Translations under genes and position numbers: made by a program
Part shown: piece by piece, positions 47,001 through 59,000 of the stretch
How the letters are laid out: every line of letters begins with the position of its first letter
Numbering within the stretch: the stretch's first letter is position 1
Assembly (NCBI RefSeq): GCF_030463535.1
Contig: NC_132887.1
Location: 21,718,943-21,782,942, forward strand
Direction: 5' to 3'
Source: Salminus brasiliensis
Taxonomy: Eukaryota > Chordata > Actinopteri > Characiformes > Bryconidae
Length of the DNA stretch: 64,000 nt
Notes under the pieces: generated by a model
The model's input: only the letters and a program-made list of their open reading frames with translations
The model's database searches: none
Told to the model about the DNA's origin: nothing

Positions 47001-50000
47001 TCTCTTATGGCCTTCTCAGATGTCAGGGTGGAGTAATGGGCTGCAATTGATGTATGGTTCTTTTAATGTTATATAGTACATTGCCTCTAAAAAGTATTCA
47101 CCCCATTGGATGTTTTTCCCCTTTTATTGCTTTTGTAATTGGAATCATGGTCAATAAAATTGGTCTTCTTGTTTTTTTTTACAAAGATTTATAAAAGAAA
47201 CTCTTTTATGTCCAAGTGAAAACAGATTTCTACAAGGTAATGTAAAAGGTAAAGGTGCTGTGTGTGTCCTCTGCATTTTACCCATCTGTGTAAGTGAACA
47301 CACACATACTAGTGAACTAGGGGCAGTGAGCACACACACAGCGGCCTTGCTCAAGGGCCCAAAAGTGGCAGCTTGCCAAGCCTGAGTATTGAACCCACAA
47401 CCCTGTCATAAATAGCCCAGAGTTTTAACTGCTGAGCCACCACTGGCCCAACAGCCCAGCTGTGAATGTGTGTCTGTTGATTGTAGTGTAAAGACACCTG
47501 TCTGGAAGCTCCAGTCACTGGTTAATCACTATCCCTGGCTACAAATACACCATGAAGACAAACGATCACTCCTTGCGACTCAGGGTATAAGTCAGGGGAT
47601 TAATACAAAAAAACTACAAAATACCTATGACTACTCTGCCATATCCATCCCCTGACTTATAATCTTCAATAACCTTTTCTCTGAGCTGTGTCTTTTGTCT
47701 TCATGGTGGTTTTGTAACCAGGATTAACCTGATTAACCAGTGACTGGAGCTCCCAGACAGGTATCTTTATACTACAATCACCAGAGACACATTCACTGCA
47801 TTATATTACTATAAGCCCCAATGCCTGGACCTCTGAATCTGTTGAATTAGGCCAGTCACTTTAAAGGGGGTGAATATTTATGCAAACTCTTTTTTACATG
47901 ATATATTTTTGTTTAACTGACATTATCTCCGTTTAACTTTTTTTTTTTTAGGTTTTTTTTGTGAGCAGGCTGTGAAAATGGTAATGAAATTATTAAGTGC
48001 AAAGCAATTGCTATGCTGGCACTGAATATTAGCCGGAAAACTAAACAGCGCATGTGATTAGCTGAAGTGCCAAGTGTTTCTGTGGCTCATAACTGCTGCC
48101 TGTGTCAAACTGTCCCAGTCGGATAGTCACGTAGGGAACATTGAGCCATCTTTAGAAGACGATGTTCACTGCTGAACATGGCACATTTCACAGGAGCCTG
48201 TCTCCAAGGCTTTAATGCGCTAAATTACCAGAAATTCCTACAAATATTTACATCATTTCATTGCATTAATACTGCCTGATCGTGGGTGGGCAACCTGCTG
48301 CTAGACAGCTACCGGCTGCAAGGTAATTCCAGGCTTAATTAAAGCATGTGATCCAGTTCATCAAGGTTTTTTAAGAACAGCTGACCATTAGATCAGAGTG
48401 TCATAGCAAGGTTAGGTTGAGAGTTAGTGTATTGATTGGTGTGAAATGGCAGAGCTTTATAGTAAAGCTGCATTTAATGTTCAGTAATATGACAAGTTAC
48501 ACTCTTTGTTACCTATAAACCCGGTGCAGAACCCTCAGGGCCTACACTGAGGGTTCTCTGTCACTGGTTTGGATAACATTTATTATCTGCAACTTTTAGT
48601 TTATTTTAATGTATTTAATTTAGTTGTATTTAAACTATTTCAGGTGCAGTGCTACTTTTATTTATTTATTAAGCAAAAGGGTTTTAATCTTTAAAATCTT
48701 TAATCCTTAAAATCAAAACATCCAGTCAGAATAGGGTTCTCTGGTCAGATATCTAGGCAGGCACAGCTAAAGTAGCTGTCCCATTGGTTAGGACTTAAGG
48801 AGCTGAACAAAAGGACTGATTCACCAGATTAACCAGCAAAATTAACCTCTTAAAAAGCCTTTGGCCGAGAAGTCGCAGGTCAAAAGAAAAGAAACCTTTA
48901 TTGCCAGAGAATAGCCCCACCAGTTTTTACAGAACTCTCTGTAGTTACTGAGTAATACACCTTAGTGTATAACAAACCTTTCAGCGTTCGGATTAAGAAC
49001 CGAAAGTGTAATCAACTAATCACATTTAATTTACAATGATAAGAAAACATAATTCTAGATCTACTGAAAGGCCTAGATATGTCACTGACTATGAGTTGGA
49101 GCAGTAGCCTAACCAGGTTTCAGTCAAATAGTAGAACTTTACTGCGAGAGATATTGTTAGGTATAGATATAGGTCTAGATGTTAGTCATACATCTGATAC
49201 AAAATAGACAGAATTACATCACATAGCTAAAACTGTATAAAACATGTACTGTACATATTGTTGTATATTATATAACATCACAGAACATAACATTTCAGAA
49301 CTAGGAAACATAAGAAAGTCTTTTTGAGATTAAGTAAGAACTTAAGGTCTGTTTTCTAGCGAGTGTACTGTACTGTGTACTGTGTAACGAGTTAGCCATG
49401 CAGTTAGCATGATTTTGTAAAGCTTACATTGGTTTCATAACTACATTAGTAAAATAAACCAAATGTATCTTGGCTGAATGACTACATACTATTTGTCATC
49501 GATTTTTGACCAAACCATTGCTTTAAAGAGGATTTGAAAAGTACTGCTTTCTGTGTCTCAACAGGCCAAGCCCTGGTGGAAGCTGAAGACTGTTGTCCAT
49601 TGGCCTCTTGTAGCCTCACAGAGGAAGCGGCTATCTTGGGTCCAGCTAGCTGGTCATAAAGGTATGACGAATTCATTACAAATAGAGAATTCAGTGCCAT
49701 TAGACACCTAGGAGTGGGTTTGATATCCTCAAAAAACTCAGCGCTAGCATCTTCATGGTTGCTACGTTGATGAAGTATTGGAACTTTACGCCTTGTCTTG
49801 TCTTTGGCTGCAGGCAGCTTCAAGGCGGCTGAAGAGGGCACTATCCTGAAGAAATACTCAGAGAACGAGAAGCTGTGTTTCGAAAGCTTGACAGATGACG
49901 TGCTCCAGCGTTTTGTGCCTGCCTACCATGGTGTTGTAGAGAGAGATGGAGAGCTCTTTCTGCAGATGAATGACCTGCTGGTCAACTTCGATGGGCCGAA

Positions 50001-53000
50001 TGTCATGGACTGCAAGATGGGAGTGAGGTAGTGTCTTTAAACGACACCCATCTGTAGATAACATTAGGTGATAGCTTCAGTGGTGATTGAGGTGGTGCTG
50101 TGGATGCAGCCCACTCATGACTTAATATTATTATGTAAATCAGTAACATTATTTTATATTATATTAAATATTATATATTAAATTCAACAGTTAACAATTT
50201 CAGACTAACTGAGGCTCAAATCACACCCATTTATAAGATAAAACCTAATGCCTGAGAGCACAAAGTTGAATGAATGATCTTAGGAGTGTTTTCAGACGCC
50301 TTCAGTAGACTGTTTCTTCCAGCTTTATCTCTTACTTGATCTTGATCTTTTTAGCATGTTGCTAAAAAACTACAATGGGCTTGTTTTTTTCCCACCTGTT
50401 ATCAGAGCGTGACTTCACCGCAGTGCCTAAATTACAGTTGTTTCTGCAAATTGCAGCAATACATTAGTTTCTCTTCTCTTTAGCTTTCAGCAGTCTTTAA
50501 AGGATAGCTCCGAATTCCTGCTGAATCTGTCAATTGCACAACAGCTCTTTCTCACGTTTGTGGCATTCACACTGAACGCTAATGCTGCCACTCTGTGCAT
50601 ACCCTCTATTGGTAGATGAGAAAAGTTATGAGCTTGGCTTAAAAAGACAAAAAAAGAGTCTGAGAGATGAACCATTGCTCCAAATGGTTATTTGAGTTGT
50701 CACGGTTTCACATGGAACTAATTTGTTAACTAAGGAACCCTTAAAGAACCTGTGAAAGGACTGAGATGAGTTTACTGCTGTCTTCACTCTTTAAATAGTG
50801 CTTAATACACCCCCCCATCTCTGTGAAAAGTGTCTGACTGCTACACATACACATGAGTAAATAAGAGATTTCCATCGAATCACTAGTCAATGATTGCAGA
50901 TATATGATCACACTACCCTATTGCACAGGCTTAGCTAACATGTGCCACTCCTTATTCCACCACAACGGGCTAGATGGTCCTATTTTATGGAATCCAACTC
51001 CAATCAGTAGGCCTGAGCAACCAATCGATTATACTGCTCCCTATCACCTGACACCTGAGTCACTGAAGCATCATCTATGTCAGTTATCACCAATATCCGA
51101 TGACAGGAAAACAGGCTGCAGCTAGATTGCTTTATACAAAATTATATGGCATGTATGCCCTAAAATAATAACTTCAAAATTGTTGTGGTGCTCCACTGAC
51201 TTGTAATGGGGAGAGTAGTACTTCTACTGTTGCTACTCCGGTCGCAGCACGCTGCTAACTAATGGCCCATGGACATCGGTGTGTAGCCAGTACGCCCAGC
51301 GTCAAGATCACAAAGTTGAGTGAATGGTATTAAGCATTCTTTTTCAGGCATGTTTAGTAGACTGCTTCATCCAGGTTTGCTTGCTTTCTCTCTTACTTGA
51401 ACTTAGCATGTCGCTAAATTCCCAGCTACAGTGCACTCGGTGGGTTTTTGGTTTTCAGAGCATGACTTTACCACTCATTGAGCTCCCACAAGTTTCGGTG
51501 CCTGAATTCTAGTTGTTTCTGTGAATTGCAGCAATCCACTTCTTTCACTTGCAGTGATAGTTCTGTAATCTTGCAGCTTGCTCACAAATACACGTGTAAA
51601 GCTTGTCCTTTAGGGTGTCTCAAAGCGTGAATTACACTTCCTGACTGTAGGGGGAGCCCAGGATCAAAAATTGCTAATGGTTCTGTCTTTATGCTCTCTG
51701 AAAACTACTCTAAGTGCAGATACCCTCGTGCAATAAACAGCAGATTATAAATCCATTCATACACCAAGAGAGAATGTCTGTAAGAGAAAAGAAAGGGTGG
51801 AGGAGGTGATAGCATACATGTCTGTGGCACCAGCCATCATGATTGCAGTATTTAAACAATAGATACTGATAATGGGGCTCGCCCATAGCATATGGAGCTG
51901 TACAAGCTGTTCCATTATTACACTTGTGGAAGTTGGGATCTGAATACTGATGGATTTGTAGTCTGTCCAAAAGCCTGTTTGAGAAGCTGCGTTAACCCCT
52001 TAGTTCCTGTGACGGTTTTAAATTGGAAGGCTCTGAGAATATATATTAGCATAGTTTTAACAGTGTAGCCAGCACAGGTGTGTGGTTAGCTGAAGTAGGG
52101 ATCTCCTCCATGCATGTTGAGCTGTCCAGTGATGTAAACAGCAGTTCTAACAGCAGTTTAGCCATTCTCGTTGCAGTGTTAGGGAGTGTTCAGTCCTGGA
52201 CTGCTTTTTGAATGAGGCATAATACAGGGCATTCAGTCAGATCAGAGGATATTCACAAAAATCAGGCTTAAAGGAACAGTAACAAAAGCCTATTAAAAAG
52301 GGGGTAAAGAGAGGTTGTTAGGGGTAAAAAGAGATTGTTGTGTTTAAGCAGCATTAAGTGCAAATAGTTATTTCTTGCTCCTGGGCTCCTCCTAAAGTGG
52401 GAGACACAGAAAAGTCACAGGAAGTGAAAGAGGCATGTAAACCTTAGGGTTTACACAAATATGACTCGGGTTATGCAGCGTTCTCATGCATGCTTCAGCA
52501 GAGTTACACACTGCAGTCAGCAGTGCGCAAAGTCCAGAGTAGCAACAACCGTGCTGACTACAAGTCAGTGGAACATCGCACTGATTTCAGAGCTGTTATT
52601 TTAAAGGCAGACATTCTGCATAATGCTGCTTTAAAGTGAATTGGGACTGATTTCAGAACACAGAACTGCACAGATTTAATAAAAGCCCATTTTTCTTCCC
52701 TATATTCGAATATGATGTTGCAATGCTCATTGAAAGGCACAAAGTGTTGGATGAGTCAGACTGGGAGTATATTTGTGTGTATGGCGGGTTGCTTCAGCCT
52801 GCTAAACACCTGTTCAGGCTGACGGTCTGCTTCCTGTCGAGGCAGAGGGTGGGGCTAAAGCTGATCAAGAGAGAGAGGGCCCTTCACAGCCAACTACCGA
52901 GCCACATGTTTCCTGTGTAACACACATTCTCTGTGTTTTCACCAACACACACACATACACATAAGCGCGTGTGCGGGGCGTCCCTGAGGGCTTCCTTCTC

Positions 53001-53022
53001 ACACACTTCACACATCTCAGAG

Positions 53023-53055
<33 letters not shown>

Positions 53056-56000
53056 CTTACAGTCGTTTCGTCTGAGGAGTCCCTAGCTGACTTCCTCTTT
53101 TCACACACAGGAAGTCAAGAAGAGTTCAAGAGCGAAACAGAAAGCCACACAAGGATACAGCAAAAATCAAGAACCTCAGAGTACTCCATTTTAAACAACA
53201 GATTGTATCTACTCAGTCTGACCCTTATCTGTTTTATCTAGAAGTGTCTATTATCCATTATTATGGCTTCATACACTATAAAGACAAAAGTATTGGGACA
53301 CCTGGAAAATCACAGGTATTAAAAGAGTGTATCCTGCTTTTGTTGAGAGTAACTGTGTCTACTGTGCAGGGAAGTCTTTCCACTAGATTTCAGAGCATTG
53401 CTGTAAGGATTTGGTTGCATTCAGCAACAAGAGCATTTGCGAGGTCAGCATGTTGGATGATCATCATCACACCTCATCCCCAACTCCCCAACTGATCCCA
53501 AAAATATTGGATGGAGCACCATCCTTCATTCCAGAGAACACAGTTCCACTGCTCCACAGCTCAATGCTGGGGCCTTTTTTTTTTTACTATACCCACTAGC
53601 CCATGCCTGGCATTTGGCATGGGGCCAAGAAATTTGTGTTTATCTGCTGTAGAGAGTCCTATTCTATTGGCAGTACTTCTCTACAGGTACTAGACAAGCT
53701 CTGTACACATCTGTTGCACATCTGTGTCTGCAATGGGTGCAACTCAGAGTAGCTAGATATATTTATTAATTTCTTTCTTATTTGAAGGCCTTTTAAATGA
53801 GTGCAGTGCAGTGATTTCCAACGTCTGCCTATTTTTACTTCCTACTGAATACCATTTACTGTACTGTGAGTGATATTCAAGTCTCTCGTGCAGAATAGGT
53901 ATAGAACATACCATAGTGCAGGGTCAGTAGACAAAACACGAGACAGGGTGCACAGACAAATACAATCAATACAAGTATAAATACACAATACATTCAAAAA
54001 CATACAATTACAAATATGTGCAAATGTATGGTAAAGGCTAGGTGATTAAGGTCCAAACTAAGTTACTATACTAATAGTAAAATGGAGTAAATATGTAGGG
54101 CAGAGAAGAGTACACCGCTTATGTCCAGAGAGAAGTTCAGTTAAAGTGCAAAGTGCTAGATATGGTGAATGAACTGGAGGGATAAGAGTAATCAGTGTGT
54201 GTGTGTGTGTGTGTATTCAGGTTGACGTTAGGTGTGAGCTAGGGGTCAGAGGAGATGCTGATGGCTCTGCTCTGGCATCTCTTGTTGTAGAGGTCCTGTA
54301 TGGGTGGGAGGGCAGCTACAGTGATGTACCACAGTGGATCAGTAGAAGTCACGGAGAAGCAGTGGTCTCAAAGTGGTCTCATAAAAAGTGTCCAATTTAG
54401 CAGGGAGGGAGGCGACTGTCGACGCTGATGCGCAGACCTTGCTCTTGTAGACAGTGACTCAAATCCCCTCTGGCACAATGCAACTACACTATATGGACAA
54501 ATGTTTGGGACACATGCTCATTCGTTGTTTCTTCTGAAATCAAGGGCATTTTATCCTATGATTCTGCTGTATACATGTATATGTGATTTTGGAGCATTGC
54601 TGTGAGGATTTGATGGCATTCAGTGACAAGAGCTCCACTGTTCAATGCTTGGGGGCTTTGTACTCTTGTAGCCCACAGCATTAAGCATAGTGCCAAAAGG
54701 TTCATGTTTATCTGCTCTGTTGACAGTACTTCTCTACAGGGAATAGACAAGCTGTGTGTGCATGCATGAGCACATCTGTGGTGGCAAATGGGCACCAACG
54801 GAGCTGAATTACTGACTTTTCATATCCTACTGCTTAATTGCGCTTCTAAAGTAATGACCTGCTGTAATTTTAAGTTTTGATTTAAATGAGTACATCCTAA
54901 CACAAATACTTAATAAATAAGTGTTACATAAATAAATATCAATATCAGCTCCATTGCTGCTGTTATGTTAATTCTCATAAACAGAGGAATACTGCTATCA
55001 GTCCGAACAGTTGATAGTCTACCACTTATCACTTATACGTTAAAGAGCATACTTTTTAACTTTCTTTTTTCATCTAAACATAATATCACATCTAATGATA
55101 AATTGTGTTTATAGTACAGTATCCTAACTGTAATTAATTGTGTAGCAAGCTCTGCAATTAATTCTGGAGCCTACATTTAAACAGCATTGCAAAACACCAA
55201 TAATTACTTCAGATGGGCTTGAAAATGCTTCACCTGCTGTGAAAGGATTCATCAGATCGCTCAGCAGGCTTCACACCACGCTTCTTCTCAGCAGCACGTC
55301 TTTTAGTGACTCACCCCTCGCTGATTTTTTTTTTCTTTTTTTTTCCCTTCCTCGTCAGAACGTATCTGGAAGAGGAGCTAGTGCGAGCCCGGGAGAAGCC
55401 CAAGCTGCGCAGGGACTTGTATAATAAGATGCTGGAGGTGGACAGCGAGGCTCCCACCCCTGAGGAGCAGAAGCAGCAGGCCGTGACCAAGCCACGCTAC
55501 ATGCAGTGGAGGGAAAGCCTCAGCTCCACCAACACGCTGGGCTTCCGCATCGAGGGAATCAAGGTACCTCATTAGCATAGTTTCCACTGGGGGGCACGGG
55601 TCCTACCTTACATTGACGAAACACACAGGCGTCATCTGAACACTTACATTCCTTCCGGCTTTCCTTAGTTTTGTCTGGCACATGACCTCATTAAATATGG
55701 GCAGAGCCGACTAGCAGGTGGATCAACATGGCTACCAGATCAGGCAAAATTAAAGGTGCCAAAGAATGCTGGAATTTTGGGGTATTTAAAAAATGGTTTT
55801 TGATGTAGTATTAAAAATACAAATATTATGTGACTTTGATAGGGAGAGGGGGGGCAGATACGAGTTTGCAAGCCTATTTACAACCCTGTTTGTCTGCATG
55901 AAAATGAATCACAGTGCATGAGAATGAATCTGATTGGCTGGTTCCTCCTTCATCTTACTGGACAGTGCTACTGTGCTCTTTGTGTCCTCTCGACGTGATG

Positions 56001-59000
56001 TGTAGTGAGCCAGCTGAAGAGATTGTAGCTGACGGTCTAGGTTAGCTTTTAGCGTAGCACCCACTCACGTCTGAGTGGGTGTGGCGTTTTGGGTTGTCAC
56101 GCACCACTTCTATTTTCCGTCTGCTGACACTGATACAGGCAAAGCCACAGACGCGAGGTCTTGTTTGCATAGCACAGTCTTATCCGATGTTTATTCCGGA
56201 TTTTCGTTTTTAATAAAGACACAACAAGAGGTTTATGATGTGTCACTTCCATGTACCAAACTCTCATTATTCAACTATGCCAAGATAGGAACAGTTGTCC
56301 AGGGCCTTTTTAAGGAGAGCAGAAAGAAAAAAATCATTAAACTATTCAGGCCTGGCTGTAAATGTAGTTCTTCATAGTGCCTCTTACTGCTAAGACCCAA
56401 TCTACATCCTTTACCAGCACTGACCGAAAGCAAACATCTGATAGAGGTGCTTCTCCTGCAGGGTAGCGTAGTGGAAATGGGATGCAGCAGTATGAATTAT
56501 TCAGTGCACATAAGCTTAAATGTCAACACATTGTAAAGACTGCGCTGCAAATATTGACCTGTAATAATTGCATGTATGTCAGCTGTCTTACTGCCTTTCC
56601 CTCGAAAAAGCAGAAACTGTTTATGTGAGTAATTTATACAGATACAATGCTATTCATGTTAGTAGTAAATAAAGCTTTAAATAGATGCTATTTAGCTGCA
56701 GATAAATAATGAGTACAGTGATTTTAATATACTCATTCTGAGCACCTTCACAGATTCTAACCATTAGAAAATAAATAAGAAGCATGTACAGAAGGATAAA
56801 TAAAAAGCTGCAGACTAGATCCTTTTACAGAAAATGATGCAAAATTCATTGTATTTTTTTCCAAAATTTCATTGTATTTACAAATCAGGTTATAACTGTA
56901 TTTAAAAAATAACTATGACAAGTGATTGCAACCTTTTGAATGACAGTGTGTGTACAGTATGTACAGTACTGTGGAAAAGTTGTATAAAAAAATGTGATGA
57001 CGCCAGAAAACCAAGAATCACGTTGCATCACCAAGACTGTTTAGTCATAGCACTCCCTAAAAGTCTCTTTAAAGACACATTAGAACGTATAACTGTGGAC
57101 CAAAAAACATTGTATAAAGGTGAAGTGTACTTACCTTTTGTTCCTATTAGAATGGCAGCACTGTTGAGGGCTTCCTGTTTTAGGAGCCAGATGGGCCCAT
57201 GGCGATCCTACAGAAGAGAATCAGTGCATATATGAGCCTATAGAAAAACAAAGAATTTAAAAAGAAGCTAGCTAAAAATATATACCGATCATTACTTTAA
57301 CACTTCCATAACTTTAACACCGCAACCTTCTTTCTGCACTCATTGTCCATTTGATCAGCTCCACTTTCCACATAGGAGCACTCTGTAGTTCTATAATTAC
57401 AGACTGTAGTCCATCTGTTTCTCTGCATACTTTGTAAGCCTCCTTTCACCCTGTTCTTCAGTGGTCAGGAACCCATAGGACCACCACAGAGCAGTGGTGT
57501 ATTATTTGGGTGGTGGGTCATTCTCAGCACTGCAGTAACACTGACATGGTGGTGTGTTAGTGTGTGTTGCGCCGATACGAGTGGATCAGATACAGCAGTG
57601 CTGCTGGAGTGTTTAAACACTGTGTCTGTCCACTTACTGACACCCCTACCTAGCTAGTCCACCTTACAGAGGAGCATGGCTTGTGTTGATCATCCTCTAG
57701 TTCTTTATCAGTGGTCACAGGATGCTGCCCATAGGAGGCTGCTGGCTGGATATTTCTGGTTGTGTGTATAGATGGTTGTTTGTTGTTGTTTGTCCTTGAT
57801 TAAACCTGCTCAAATTTGTCAATGAATTTCCAGAAAGCCGATGGAACCTGTCACACAGACTTTAAGAAGACTCGGTCGAGGGAAGACGTTACACAGGTCT
57901 TCAGGGACTTCGTCAACAACAACGGAAACATCATTGTACGTATCAACAGCTAGAACAACTGGACTAGTCAGATGCAACAGCTGAACTCACATTCTGATCA
58001 GGATTTCCAGGCGCCACTGTGAAAAGGCACCGGGTATATTTGATGAATCAGCCAGTGCATTTTTTTTACCCAACCCCGCCCACATATGTGCCATTCAGAT
58101 TTGAACTGGTTTGGCCTGAGTGGATTACATTGCTCCGAAGTCATTAGATTTACATTTACATTTAAGGCATTTAGCAGATGCTCTTATCCAGAGCGACTTA
58201 AATAAGTGCTTTGCTATTTATCCCAGGATAACCTCAGCTAGCTAGATACCTCTAAGTTTAGACACGACTAAACACAAGTCAGTAAGGAGACCACTCTTCT
58301 ATTCCCTCAAGTATTCTCGAAAGAGGTGGGTCTTCAGTCTGCGTTCGGACACCCAGGAGAAGCTCGTTCCACCACTTTGGTGCCAGGACAGAAAAAAGCC
58401 TGGACGCTTGTATGGACGCATGGATTTTGAGGGATGGTGGGTCGAGCCGAGCCGAGCCGTACTTGAAGCTCGAAGGGCTCTTGGTGCGGACCGGCTTTTG
58501 ACCATTGCCAGACCATTAGGATTTCCCATTATTGCAATTTATAAATAAGGGAGGATTAAGAGTGCTGGACTAGGACCAGTCATTTGTACATTTTAAATAC
58601 ATGTTACTGGGGACAGGAACTAGAACTAGGACAGGAAATTAGATGCAGACAAACATTCCTACCACCACTGACCATGAAATGGAGAGACCTGTGGAATTAG
58701 GGCAGATTGGTGAAGGTTAAGGTTACCATCAACCCAAAACAACAACACAAAACAAACCACGGTTTCTAATGAGGTCTCGTGCTGCGTTTTATACACTGAA
58801 TGCCTCCTGTGTCGTCACAACACAAGTTATTTAATTGTTTCATGCTGTGTTTCTGCCTCAAATCTGCCCCTTACAGAGCTCCTACATTAGGAGGCTGGAG
58901 GATATCAAACAGACTCTGAAGGCCTCAGAGTTCTTCATGAAACACGAGGTAAACTCCCCATGATGTAGTTCTTTCTGTACGTGTTTTTGGTTTGTAATCG

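Larger units (their letters stand above)
35503..49564 (+). other. itpka: itpka intron 1 (14 kb), repeat-rich
   Basis: Contains the 48/39-bp minisatellite and its degenerate outliers, an (AT)n run, a tRNA-derived SINE (44.1 kb), a Tc1-derived MITE (45.9 kb) and a fold-back Tc1 element with a nested SINE (47.1-47.9 kb). A G-rich tract lies at about 45584-45602. No alternative first exon could be supported. Confidence 0.85.
50028..55358 (+). other. itpka: itpka intron 3
   Basis: 5.3 kb. Holds dispersed repeats (52390-52640), an AC run (53022-53050), two MITE copies and an unclassified repeat at 53890-54430 with a GT run (54196-54213). The polypyrimidine tract before exon 4 is long. Confidence 0.8.
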
